A DNA stretch of 56,886 nt, taken from Duganella radicis (GTDB lineage Bacteria > Pseudomonadota > Gammaproteobacteria > Burkholderiales > Burkholderiaceae_D). Numbering within the stretch: position 1 is the stretch's first letter; each line of letters opens with the position of its first letter. A model generated the notes under the pieces. The model was not told the origin of the DNA, made no database searches, and saw only the letters and a program-made list of their open reading frames with translations. The position numbers and the translations under genes were made by a program. The stretch spans positions 1-56,886 of the forward strand of contig NZ_WNKY01000041.1 of NCBI RefSeq assembly GCF_009720825.1, in the 5' to 3' direction. Below, one piece after another: positions 27,215-35,952 of this stretch.

Positions 27215-28543
27215 ATGAGCAGCAAAATTCTCTGGGGCGAAGGCTTGTTTCTTCGTCCGCAACACTTTCAACAGCAGGACCGCTACCATGAACAGCGCCT
27301 GCACCAGAGCGTGCTGGCACTCCACCCTTATGCCTGGGGTGTGAACCAGTTGCAGGTCGACCGCGACGCGCTGGCCAACAACAGCTTGCGCGTGCTGGAG
27401 CTGTCGCTGCGGTTCCAGGATGGCGAGTTTTATGACGCGCCCGGGGTGGACGACCTGCCGGATGCGGTGGACCTGAGCCAGTTGCCGCAGTCGCAGCAGA
27501 CCGTGACCTACTACGCGGCGCTGCCGGCCTTCAAGCCGTTCGGCGGCAATTTCGGCGACAGCGGCGCCGTGCGTTATTTACAACACAACGCCGACACGCC
27601 CGACCTGTACACCCACGCGGCGCCAGCCCAGCTGAGTTACCTGAAAAAGACCTTGCGGCTGGTGGCGGAATTCGAACCGCGCGATTCCTACACCCACTTC
27701 CCGCTGCTGCGCCTGCGCCGCGCGGCCACCGGCGGCTTCGAGCTGGACGCGTCTTTCGTGCCGCCCAGCCTGTCCGTGCGCAGCGCGCCGCTGCTGTTCC
27801 TGCAACTGCGCCGCCTGCTGGACGCGCTGCAAGCCAAGGTCAGCGCGCTGTATGGCCATCACCGCGAGCCGAGCAAGCATGTGATCGAATTCCGTTCGGG
27901 CGACATGTCCTCGTTCTGGCTGCTGCACACGGCCAGCTCGGCCTTCGCTTCGCTGACGCACTACTTCCAGCATCCGGCGCTGCACCCGGAACGCCTGTAC
28001 GAGCAGTTGCTGGGCCTGGCCGGCGCGCTGATGACGTTCTCGAAAAGCTGGACCCTGGCCGACCTGCCGCCCTACTCGCACACCGATCCGGGCCCAGCCT
28101 TCGCCACCCTGCACCAGATCATCCGCGAGCTGCTGGACACCGTGATCTCGTCGCGCTACTTCGCGATTGCGCTGCGCGAGGTCAAGCCGTCCTACCACCA
28201 CGGCATGCTGGACTCGGGCAAGATCGACGACAAAACCACCTTCTACATCGCGGTGTCGGCGGCCATGCCGGCCAGCGAGCTGGTGGAGGTGGTGCCGCTG
28301 CGCTTCAAGGTCGGCGCGCCGGACGACGTCGACAAGTTCGTGCTGTCGGCCATGCCGGGCGTGCGCCTGCAACACGCGCCGCAAGTGCCGGCCGCGGTGC
28401 CGGTGCGGCCGGACGCGCTGTATTTTTCGATCGAGGCCAAGGGCCAGATGTATGAGCGCATGCTGCAAGCGCAATCGATCTCCATCTACGTTCCCGGCGG
28501 CATACACGACCTGCAACTGGAGCTGGTCGCCGTCACATCCTGA
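27215..28543 (+). CDS. tssK: TssK T6SS baseplate-membrane adaptor
   Basis: 442 residues. It begins KILWGEGLFLRPQHFQQQDRYHEQRL, a diagnostic TssK start, and ends ALYFSIEAKGQMYERMLQAQSISIYVPGG...LQLELVAV, the typical C-terminal domain that contacts the TssL/TssM complex. TssK trimers link baseplate wedges to the membrane complex and resemble phage receptor-binding proteins. First gene of the plus-strand unit; tssL follows after 11 bases. Confidence 0.97.
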   Translation: MSSKILWGEGLFLRPQHFQQQDRYHEQRLHQSVLALHPYAWGVNQLQVDRDALANNSLRVLELSLRFQDGEFYDAPGVDDLPDAVDLSQLPQSQQTVTYYAALPAFKPFGGNFGDSGAVRYLQHNADTPDLYTHAAPAQLSYLKKTLRLVAEFEPRDSYTHFPLLRLRRAATGGFELDASFVPPSLSVRSAPLLFLQLRRLLDALQAKVSALYGHHREPSKHVIEFRSGDMSSFWLLHTASSAFASLTHYFQHPALHPERLYEQLLGLAGALMTFSKSWTLADLPPYSHTDPGPAFATLHQIIRELLDTVISSRYFAIALREVKPSYHHGMLDSGKIDDKTTFYIAVSAAMPASELVEVVPLRFKVGAPDDVDKFVLSAMPGVRLQHAPQVPAAVPVRPDALYFSIEAKGQMYERMLQAQSISIYVPGGIHDLQLELVAVTS

Positions 28544-28554
28544 GGTGTCGCACC

Positions 28555-29319
28555 ATGAATACCGTTACCGCCCCTTCCCTGATCGGCGCCGCACCGGCGC
28601 CAGCGGCCAGCCACGCGCCGCAAACCCTGCTGGATCTGATGTACGATGGCTTCTATGCCCTGTTCATGCTCAAGAACGGCAACGGCCCGCAGGAAAACGC
28701 CGAGTTCGCGCACAAGATGACGCAATTCCTCGACGACTTCGGCCGCGCCGCCCGCAAGCACGGCGCCTCGCCGGACGATATCGACGCCGCCAAGTACGCC
28801 TTCTGCGCGGCGGTGGACGAAATCATCCTGCGCTCGCCGTTCGCCATCCGCGATACGTGGGAACGCCGCCCGCTGCAACTGGCGCTGTTCGGCGAGCAGC
28901 TGGCCGGCGAGAACTTCTTCCACCGGCTGGAAGCGCTGCGCGCGCGCGGCAGCGCCCACTTGCAGGCGCTGGAAGTGTTCCATATGTGCCTGCTGCTGGG
29001 CTTCCAGGGCCGCTACATCCTGGAAGGCTCGGAGAAACTGAACTACCTGACCGCGCGCCTGGGCGATGAAATCGCCCACATGAAAGGCAAGCGCGGCGGC
29101 TTTGCGCCGCACGCCGAGCGGCCGGACCAGGTAGTCCACAAGCTGCGCAGCGATCTGCCGCTGTGGGTGCTGTGCTCCGTGTTCGGGTTGGTATGCGTGC
29201 TGGGCTACATCGGCCTGCGCACTTCGCTGGACCGCAACACCGGGCAGCAGGTGGCGGCGTATAACGACGTCGTCAAGCTGGCGCCGCGCCAAGCCAACCT
29301 GACCATCACCCTGCCGTAA
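28555..29319 (+). CDS. tssL: TssL (DotU/IcmH) T6SS membrane protein
   Basis: 254 residues. The cytoplasmic DotU domain contains DLMYDGFYALFMLKNG, KYAFCAAVDEIILRSPF and FHMCLLLGFQGRY. One membrane segment (about 203-221, LWVLCSVFGLVCVLGYIGL) is followed by a 30-residue periplasmic tail. There is no OmpA peptidoglycan-binding extension, which other TssL proteins carry; the separate TagN-like protein may compensate. The stop overlaps the vgrG2 ATG by one base (TAATG). Confidence 0.95.
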   Translation: MNTVTAPSLIGAAPAPAASHAPQTLLDLMYDGFYALFMLKNGNGPQENAEFAHKMTQFLDDFGRAARKHGASPDDIDAAKYAFCAAVDEIILRSPFAIRDTWERRPLQLALFGEQLAGENFFHRLEALRARGSAHLQALEVFHMCLLLGFQGRYILEGSEKLNYLTARLGDEIAHMKGKRGGFAPHAERPDQVVHKLRSDLPLWVLCSVFGLVCVLGYIGLRTSLDRNTGQQVAAYNDVVKLAPRQANLTITLP

Positions 29320-32114
29320 TGGATATCGCGTCCATACTCGGTGCATTCGGCACCGGCTTGAGCCAGCATGCGCGCCTGCTGACGCTGGCCAGCGCGCAGG
29401 ACTCCTCGCTGCCGGAAGCGCTGGTGCCCGAGCGTTTTTCGGGGCGCGAAGGCGTCAACGAACTGTATGCGTTTGAAGTCGATGCGCTCAGCACGTCCGC
29501 CAATCTGGACCTGAGCCAGTTCATCGGCGAAGAGCTGACCGTCACCCTGCTGCAAGCGGACGGCAGCCGCCGCGCCTGGCACGGCGTCTGCACCGAGGCC
29601 GCTTGGCTGGGTGCGGACGGCGGCACGGCGCGTTACCGCCTGCTGCTGGAACCGGCGCTGGCGCTGCTGCGGCTGCGGCGCGACAGCTACATCTTCCAGG
29701 ACAAGAACGCACAGGACATCGTCACCGAGCTGCTGGCCGATTATCCGCAACTGCGCTTTGAATTCGATGTCACGCAGACGCTGGCGCCGCGCGCCATCTG
29801 CACCCAGTACCGCGAAAGCGACCTGGAATTCCTGCAACGCCTGCTGGCCTCGGAAGGCCTGAGCTGGCGTTTCGAGCACGACCAGCCGGACGAGCAGGCC
29901 AGCGATGGCCAGGCCAAGCATCGGATGGTCATCTTCGACAGCAAGGCCAAGGCGCCCGACATGCCGGGCGGCGCCGAGATCCGCTTCCACGGCGTGCGCG
30001 CCACCGACAGCGCCGACGCCATCGACCAGTTTGCCGCGCGCCGTCAAGTGCGGGCCAACGCGGTCAGCATCAGCAGTTGGGACCCGGCGCAACTGCTGGC
30101 GCCCGGCGCCGAACAGCTGTCGTCGCTGGACGCCGGCGAACTGCCGGCGCTGGCCGTGTACGACGGCGGCGGCGAACGCATCGCCAGCGACAGCGGCCAG
30201 CCCGAGCAAATCAGCCAGCTGATGCTACAAGCGCTGGAGCTGGACAACAAAATGTTCGAAGGCGAAGGCGCGGCGCGCCAACTGGCCCCCGGCCACGCTT
30301 TCGCCCTCACCCAGCACGAACGCTACGCCGACGACAACCGCTTCACCGTGCTATGGGTGCGGCACGAGGCGCGCAACAACGTGCCGTCGCAAGTGAAGAA
30401 AGTGGAGGACCTGATCGAGGCCGGCACCTACCGCAACAGCTTCGGCTGCGTGCGCGAGGCCGTGGCCATCGTGCCGCGCGCGATTGCCGCGCCGCAGGCC
30501 GCCACCGCGCTGGGGCCGCAGACCGCCATCGTGGTCGGCGTGAACGGCGCGGTGGCGACCACCACCCGCGACCATCAAGTACGCATCCAGTTCGCCTGGC
30601 AGCGTGGCGCCGGCGCCAACGCCGGCGGCATCGCCCACGACACCGACGCCAAGGGCAGCGCGCCCGGCGACGACAGCAGCGGCACTTGGGTGCGCGTGGC
30701 CGAGGCGCTGGCCGGTCCCAACTGGGGCTCGCAATTCACGCCGCGCATCGGCACCGAAGTGCTGGTCGATTTCATCGACAACGACATGGACCGGCCGCTG
30801 GTGGTGGCACAGCTGTACACGGGATCGGACCAGCCCCCGTATGCGGCCGGCGTGGAGTCCGGCGCCAACCACGCGGGCACGCTGTCCGGCATCCACAGCC
30901 ACAACTTCGACGGCGGCGGCTACAACCAGTGGCAGCTGGACGACACGCCGGGCCAGGTGCGCACGCGGCTGGCCACCAGCAGCGCCGCCAGCCAACTCAA
31001 CCTCGGCTACCTGGTGGCGCAAGCGCCCGGCTCCGCTCAACGTGGCGCGTATCGCGGTTCCGGCTTTGAACTGCGCACCGACGCCTGGGCCGTGGTGCGC
31101 GGCGCCGAAGGCGTGCTGCTGACCACCAGCGCGCGCGGCGCGCAAGGCGCTGGCGTCGCCTCGACCCAGATGGATGCGGCCGAAGCGGCGCGCGCGCTGC
31201 AAGCGGCGCAGGAACTGGGCAAGGCGCTGGGCGATGTCGCCACCAAACAGAACGCCCTGCTCAGCGCGGACGCGGCCAAGGCGCAGCAGGAACTGCTGTC
31301 GCGCATCGATCCCAAGGACAAAGGCAAGCATGATGGCGCCGTCAACGGCCAGGAAGCCAGCAAGGCGCAAAGCGGCGCCCGCGCGCTGGACGCGGCGCAG
31401 CCGGTGGAGAAATTTGCCGAGCCGCTGGTGCTGATGGACGCGCCGTCCAGCATCAACTGGGCCACGCCGGCGTCGACCGTGCTGTTCGCGGGTGAACAAT
31501 TGCACTGGACCTCGCAGGGCGACGTGCACATGACGGCGGCGCACACCCTGTCCTCAGTGGCGGCCAACGCGGCCGGCTACTTCAGCCAGAACGGCGGCAT
31601 CCAGGCCATCGCCGCCAACGGCCCGGTATCGCTGCAAGCGCACACCGACCAGTTGGAGATTTTGGCCGACAAAGAGGTCAAGATCATCTCGGTCAACGAC
31701 AGCATCGAAATCAAAGCCAGCCAGAAAATCGTGCTGCAAGCCGGCCAGTCCTCCATCACGCTGGACGGCGGCGACATCACCTTCGCCTGCCCCGGCAAAT
31801 TCACGGTCAAGGGCGGACAGCATATCTTTGATGGCGGCGCCTCGCAATCAGCCGAATTATCCAAGCTCCCCGACAGTCGCCTGAAAATTTTCAAGGAAAG
31901 GCTGCGCGCAATCGATGGGGTCAGCGGCCAGCCAATCGCCGGCTTGCCATACACCATGGAACTAGCCGACGGTACGGTGCTCAACGGCGTCACCGACGAG
32001 TTGGGCCGCACTGAACAAATCAAGACAACAGACACGGCAACCGTCAAAGTGTTCTGGAATCCTCTGGCCGACTCCCTTGCGGATGAGGACGTTAATCTCA
32101 GCGAGGGCTGCTGA
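29319..32114 (+). CDS. vgrG: VgrG2 spike protein (TssI) with transthyretin-like C-terminal domain
   Basis: 931 residues. gp27-like N-terminal region (ALVPERFSGREGVNELYAFEVDALS; CTQYRESDLEFLQRLLASEGLSWRFEHD), gp5 OB fold near 410-500 (DHQVRIQFAWQRG; WGSQFTPRIGTEVLVDFIDNDMDRPLVV), DUF2345 to about 835 (KIVLQAGQSSITLDGGDITFACPGKFTVKGG). The last 85 residues include IDGVSGQPIAGLPYTMELADGT and GVTDELGRTEQIKT, a transthyretin-like adaptor often used to bind effectors. The next gene is the murein peptidase effector, so this spike probably carries it. Its tail is unrelated to that of VgrG1. Confidence 0.96.
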   Translation: MDIASILGAFGTGLSQHARLLTLASAQDSSLPEALVPERFSGREGVNELYAFEVDALSTSANLDLSQFIGEELTVTLLQADGSRRAWHGVCTEAAWLGADGGTARYRLLLEPALALLRLRRDSYIFQDKNAQDIVTELLADYPQLRFEFDVTQTLAPRAICTQYRESDLEFLQRLLASEGLSWRFEHDQPDEQASDGQAKHRMVIFDSKAKAPDMPGGAEIRFHGVRATDSADAIDQFAARRQVRANAVSISSWDPAQLLAPGAEQLSSLDAGELPALAVYDGGGERIASDSGQPEQISQLMLQALELDNKMFEGEGAARQLAPGHAFALTQHERYADDNRFTVLWVRHEARNNVPSQVKKVEDLIEAGTYRNSFGCVREAVAIVPRAIAAPQAATALGPQTAIVVGVNGAVATTTRDHQVRIQFAWQRGAGANAGGIAHDTDAKGSAPGDDSSGTWVRVAEALAGPNWGSQFTPRIGTEVLVDFIDNDMDRPLVVAQLYTGSDQPPYAAGVESGANHAGTLSGIHSHNFDGGGYNQWQLDDTPGQVRTRLATSSAASQLNLGYLVAQAPGSAQRGAYRGSGFELRTDAWAVVRGAEGVLLTTSARGAQGAGVASTQMDAAEAARALQAAQELGKALGDVATKQNALLSADAAKAQQELLSRIDPKDKGKHDGAVNGQEASKAQSGARALDAAQPVEKFAEPLVLMDAPSSINWATPASTVLFAGEQLHWTSQGDVHMTAAHTLSSVAANAAGYFSQNGGIQAIAANGPVSLQAHTDQLEILADKEVKIISVNDSIEIKASQKIVLQAGQSSITLDGGDITFACPGKFTVKGGQHIFDGGASQSAELSKLPDSRLKIFKERLRAIDGVSGQPIAGLPYTMELADGTVLNGVTDELGRTEQIKTTDTATVKVFWNPLADSLADEDVNLSEGC

Positions 32115-32115
32115 C

Positions 32116-33438
32116 ATGGCGGGGCAACAACCTTCCCTCATCACCCAAACCAAGCTTGATAACGAAGCTGTCAGGGACGTCAAGGTCGAGACCACACGAA
32201 CGGTGACCTATACTGTCCACATCGTCACTGCCAAGCGGTTCAGCTTGCCGTATGCGGTGGCGATCGATGGCGTAGTACAGGATGGCTTCAAGACTAAGCC
32301 GAAGCGGGTCAGTGGTGACAAAGGCAAGATCGTGGTGAGCAACGTCAAACCCGGCTCCAGCGTGACCTTATATCTCAACAGCGACGCCCACCCTGACCAT
32401 CGCAAGAATCCGGTCTACAAAGTCACACCTAACGACAAAGACGTGACGGTCCTGATTACCGAGAAAAAAGGCAAGCTGAGTGACACCGACACGCCGGTCA
32501 AACTCACCGACAAAGACCCGGAAAAGGAAAAAGCCAAGAAAACCGAGAACTATACGGCCTCGCTCACCGGAGACATCTGGATGAAGGTGTCATACAAATA
32601 CACCTCTGGAGATGTGGCGGCGCTGATGCCGACAGGCACCAGCGCCGAGGTGCAGAAGGCGGTTGAAAGCATCTACGACGAGCTTAAAAGCGCCACTCTG
32701 TCCTTTACCGTTGGCGGAAAAACCGTGACCGTCAGCTTCGACGATTCCAAGAACCCAAAGGACAACATCAATTCCGGCTACACCTTGCTGGGCGCCGGCC
32801 TGCCGAGGGTGCATCCGGCCGGCTACGCGGCACTCTTCAACGCCGCGCTGGACGCCGGAGTGAGCAAGATCACTATGAGCTCAGCGTGGCGTCCTCTGCT
32901 GGGATCGATTGCCCACCGGGCGGGGCTGGGGCTCGATGTCAACTATGTGGGCAGCACCCGCATGAACCGGGAGGAATTGCGGGTCGCAACTGCCGTCGAC
33001 ACGAGCAACGTCAGCGAGGAGGAAAAGACGCTGCTCGGTGCCTTCGAGAAATCCAAGACCGAGCAGGCTGCGGCCAAGAAGAAGCTGGCCGAGGCAAGCG
33101 CGCTGGTCAAAAAAACCAAGGGCGATCCGGCCAAGGCACCTGCGGCCATCCAGGCCGAAAAAGCCGCGCAGGAAGCTTCCACAGCTGCCGATGCCGCGCG
33201 CAAAAAGGCCGAGGCGGCATGGAACGCTGAGCGTGACAAGAACGAACCCGAGGGCGTGCGGCTGTTCCGTGGATCGCTGATGAAATGCGCCTGTGTTTCG
33301 CAGCTATTCGATCCCTGGTTCATGGACACGAATAACAAAGACGACATCCCGCACACACCCAATATGCAGTTGTCGGATAATGAGACGCTGCACGCACACC
33401 ATCTTCACATTACCGTTTACGACCCCAAGATATTATGA
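32116..33438 (+). CDS. T6SS effector: LAS-type (M15/MepA-like) murein peptidase with coiled-coil insertion
   Basis: 440 residues from ATG 32116, two bases after the vgrG2 stop. Residues 30-210 are beta-rich and unrecognised. The catalytic part has SSAWRPLLGSIAHRAGLGLD: H267-x2-G270-x3-D274 matches the HxxGxxxD zinc motif of M15/MepA peptidases, and H429-L-H431 near the C-terminus can supply the third ligand. Between these ligands, residues about 296-380 form a charged Ala/Lys/Glu coiled coil, unlike normal family members. It should cut peptidoglycan peptides in the prey periplasm. A signal-peptide protein overlaps its stop, as expected for cognate immunity. There is no signal peptide, consistent with T6SS delivery. 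Confidence 0.8.
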   Translation: MAGQQPSLITQTKLDNEAVRDVKVETTRTVTYTVHIVTAKRFSLPYAVAIDGVVQDGFKTKPKRVSGDKGKIVVSNVKPGSSVTLYLNSDAHPDHRKNPVYKVTPNDKDVTVLITEKKGKLSDTDTPVKLTDKDPEKEKAKKTENYTASLTGDIWMKVSYKYTSGDVAALMPTGTSAEVQKAVESIYDELKSATLSFTVGGKTVTVSFDDSKNPKDNINSGYTLLGAGLPRVHPAGYAALFNAALDAGVSKITMSSAWRPLLGSIAHRAGLGLDVNYVGSTRMNREELRVATAVDTSNVSEEEKTLLGAFEKSKTEQAAAKKKLAEASALVKKTKGDPAKAPAAIQAEKAAQEASTAADAARKKAEAAWNAERDKNEPEGVRLFRGSLMKCACVSQLFDPWFMDTNNKDDIPHTPNMQLSDNETLHAHHLHITVYDPKIL

Positions 33439-33956
33439 AACGAATCTACGTCCCCTACCTTGCACTGGCAATGCTGGCCACCAGCGGCATCGCCTGTGCG
33501 CAAAAGCCCGGGCCGACGCTGCGCACCTTGACAATCCAAGGCGACGAGTACGCCAGCGCCTGCACGCCGAAAAACAAGACCGTGCTGGAAGGTCTGATCC
33601 GGGCGGAGGCACGGAAGGCAGCGTCCGTCGCCGATGCCTGGCCGCTGATCGACACCCTGCTGTGCCAGGCCAAGGCGCCTGACAGCCGCGCTTTTATTGC
33701 CGGCCGCCTCAACAAAACCGTGAGCGAAGCCAGCACGTCAAGCGGTGGGCCCGATGCGCTGACCCGTACCAAGGTGGATGCGGAATTGATCGACTCGCTG
33801 CTGAGCGAGGGCGAAGCCTGGAACGCCGACCTGCGTTTCGCGAAAAACGAAATCACGCTCCGGTTCATGTCGGACGAGGCCTGTGTACGCAGCCGCAAGT
33901 TACAACTCAACAAGGGAAAATGGCAAATTGCACAGATTGGCGAAGCCTGTGACTAA
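33435..33956 (+). CDS. periplasmic immunity protein for the murein peptidase effector
   Basis: 173 residues, start overlapping the effector stop (ATGA). It has a Sec signal peptide (YVPYLALAMLATSGIACA) cleaved before QKPGP. The mature part has four cysteines in SACTPK, TLLCQAK, DEACVRS and GEACD, probably two disulphides, consistent with a periplasmic location. No named family recognised. Location, export and coupling to a peptidoglycan-acting effector make immunity the best explanation. Confidence 0.75.
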   Translation: MKRIYVPYLALAMLATSGIACAQKPGPTLRTLTIQGDEYASACTPKNKTVLEGLIRAEARKAASVADAWPLIDTLLCQAKAPDSRAFIAGRLNKTVSEASTSSGGPDALTRTKVDAELIDSLLSEGEAWNADLRFAKNEITLRFMSDEACVRSRKLQLNKGKWQIAQIGEACD

Positions 33957-33992
33957 TTGAGGCTGCATGGACTTTAATGGATCGATGTAACG

Positions 33993-34730
33993 ATGAGCTC
34001 AAGCACTGATCTGTCATCATGGCGTCAACGCCAGATCGCCATGCTGTACCGCTACACCTCGCTCGATTATATGAAGGCGCTGGACGACATGCTCTCGCGT
34101 GTCATTGAGGGCCGGCTCATTCCGGCGATTGAACAATCATTGGCATCGTCCTACACGGAGGTGATGTCCTCGCAACAGCGCACGCATAACGATCCTCAGC
34201 TATGGGAACGTAACATGCGCGATATCTTGGCCGAGATGCGCCAACTGCTCCGCGACGATATTGCTGCGCGTTGCCGAGGCCACTATCGGGCCGGCAGCCT
34301 CGGTCACTTCTTCAAGCAGGTCGCGCATGCCGATATCTACGAAGGGTATCGCATGAGCGACGAGTTTCACGTCTGCGAACATTTTGTCAGCAAATACAGC
34401 GATCCAATCGAGAGCATCCTGGTGGAACACCTGCGACAACAGCCGCCGGAGGATCGCTGGTTCACACGCCATCTCGCGCAACATCTATTGGACCAACCAG
34501 ACTTGCCGCAACTCCGGGTACGGACCGACGTCAGCGCCCGCAGCGGCGAGTCTCCGCCGCGTGCCGGCGTGTATATCCGGCAGGACGATCCCAACGCCGC
34601 GCCGCAGTTTGCCTGGCCCGAGAAAGATCGCGGGCAATTGATAGATAGCGGTATATTTGGCGATGACAGTGTCGCTGCGCGACCTCGCGATTGGTATTAT
34701 GTAGAGCTTGAACACAAGGCTGACATATGA
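33993..34730 (+). CDS. putative Imm71/Imm72-like immunity protein without adjacent toxin
   Basis: 245 residues, no signal peptide or membrane segment. It is helical through 1-170, with a short C-terminal part (PPRAGVYIRQDDPNAAPQF ... DWYYVELEH) like the end of Imm71/Imm72 family proteins, which close with a similar G-x-Y/WYxVE pattern. The family link is from memory. It follows the periplasmic immunity gene by 36 bases. It would be cytoplasmic, so it is unlikely to protect against the peptidase; it may be a spare immunity gene for an absent effector. Confidence 0.5.
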   Translation: MSSSTDLSSWRQRQIAMLYRYTSLDYMKALDDMLSRVIEGRLIPAIEQSLASSYTEVMSSQQRTHNDPQLWERNMRDILAEMRQLLRDDIAARCRGHYRAGSLGHFFKQVAHADIYEGYRMSDEFHVCEHFVSKYSDPIESILVEHLRQQPPEDRWFTRHLAQHLLDQPDLPQLRVRTDVSARSGESPPRAGVYIRQDDPNAAPQFAWPEKDRGQLIDSGIFGDDSVAARPRDWYYVELEHKADI

Positions 34731-34790
34731 TCGTCCGGAAGCGGACAGCGTTAGCGTTCATTTTCGTACAGTTAGTGGCTGAAAACGGCG

Positions 34791-34806
34791 TGGCACGGGA
34801 GTTGCA
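34791..34806 (+). promoter_or_regulatory. consensus sigma-54 promoter upstream of the HAF-repeat gene
   Basis: TGGCACGGGAGTTGCA matches the RpoN -24/-12 consensus TGGCAC-N5-TTGCW exactly, with GG and GC separated by ten bases. It lies in the 110-base gap before ATG 34841, predicting transcription start near 34817 and a leader of about 25 bases with GGAGG before the start codon. An enhancer-binding protein would be required; none is in the window. Confidence 0.8.
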
Positions 34807-34840
34807 CTGAGCACTGCATTCACACTGCGGAGGTTGGAAC

Positions 34841-35875
34841 ATGGCGGAACTCACACTGGGCGCAAGCGGCAAGGAACAAAGTATCGCGGTCGACATCAAC
34901 GCGCGCGGGCAGATGGCCGGCATCATCGAGGACGATGACGGCCACCAGCGCGCCATCCTGTTCGACCGGCGCCCCATCGAACTGGGCACGCTGGGCGGCA
35001 GCGAAGGCTTCACCAAAGATATCAACTCGCGCGGCGACGTGGCCGGCACCGCGCAAAACGCCGCCGGTTACTGGCGCGCTTTCGTGGTCCCGTACGGCGG
35101 CGCGATGCGCGACGTTGGCACGCTCGGCGGCAACAGCAGTTATGGCGCCGCCGTCAACGACCATGGCCTGGTGGTCGGCTTTGCCGACACCAGCGACGGT
35201 TATTACCGCGCCTTCCTGGCCGACGGCGCGCGCGCGCCGCAAGACCTCGGCACGCTGGGCGGCAAGATCAGTTACGCTGCCGGCGTCAACAATCATGGCG
35301 ACGTGGTCGGCACCGCCGCCCTGCCCGACGGCTATCGGCATGCGTTCCTGTACAAGAACGGCGGCATGCGGGACATCGGCACGCTGGGCGGACGCTCCAG
35401 CGCGGCCAGTGCCATCAACGACAACGGCATGGTGGTCGGCGCCTCGGAAACGCCGGGACGGCGCTGGCACGCCTTCGTCTGGGATCAGGGCAAGATGACC
35501 GACCTTGGCGCGCTGATCGGCTATGGCGACAGCTTTGCCACCGCCATCAACAACGCCGGCCACGTGGTGGGCAGCATCCGCGTCGGCGACGAGCGCCGCT
35601 CGTTTGTCTACCGCGACGGCAAGATGACCGTGCATCCGGGCGGCTACGGCCTGTATCTGGTCAACGCCATCAACAATCAGGAACTGGTGATCGGCGCGAA
35701 ATACGCCGGCAAGAAGTTCACCGCCGCGACCATGAAATCCAGCCAGCCGGCGGTCGAAACCCATGGCGGCCAGGATTTGCTGAGCGCCGCCGCGCTGGTG
35801 GTGACGGTCGCGGTCGGCGTCATGCTGTACAAGCGCCGCTATCGCGGCATCGCCCTGCCGGCCAGCCCCGTGTAG
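34841..35875 (+). CDS. HAF-repeat (LGTLGG) beta-propeller-like membrane protein
   Basis: 344 residues. Seven repeats of the type (A/D)(I/V)N-x2-G-x-(V/M)(V/A)G (DINARGQMAGI, DINSRGDVAGT, AVNDHGLVVGF, GVNNHGDVVGT, AINDNGMVVGA, AINNAGHVVGS, AINNQELVIGA) alternate with LGTLGG motifs, the HAF extracellular repeat. A C-terminal hydrophobic segment (LLSAAALVVTVAVGVMLY) is followed by KRRYRG, suggesting a tail anchor with the repeats outside. No N-terminal signal peptide is visible, which is odd for an extracellular protein. It has its own sigma-54 promoter and is not clearly part of the T6SS. Function unknown. Confidence 0.8.
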   Translation: MAELTLGASGKEQSIAVDINARGQMAGIIEDDDGHQRAILFDRRPIELGTLGGSEGFTKDINSRGDVAGTAQNAAGYWRAFVVPYGGAMRDVGTLGGNSSYGAAVNDHGLVVGFADTSDGYYRAFLADGARAPQDLGTLGGKISYAAGVNNHGDVVGTAALPDGYRHAFLYKNGGMRDIGTLGGRSSAASAINDNGMVVGASETPGRRWHAFVWDQGKMTDLGALIGYGDSFATAINNAGHVVGSIRVGDERRSFVYRDGKMTVHPGGYGLYLVNAINNQELVIGAKYAGKKFTAATMKSSQPAVETHGGQDLLSAAALVVTVAVGVMLYKRRYRGIALPASPV

Positions 35876-35952
35876 CCCTTTTGTGCGACAGACAGGCGTT
35901 CCCGTCCGTGAGATAGTGCCGTCCTCACAACTTTCACAAACGGGAGCCCCTG

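Noticed and set aside
34731..34765. GTCCG-GAAG-CGGAC hairpin as a terminator after the Imm71/72-like gene
   Set aside because: The stem is only five base pairs and no T-run follows.
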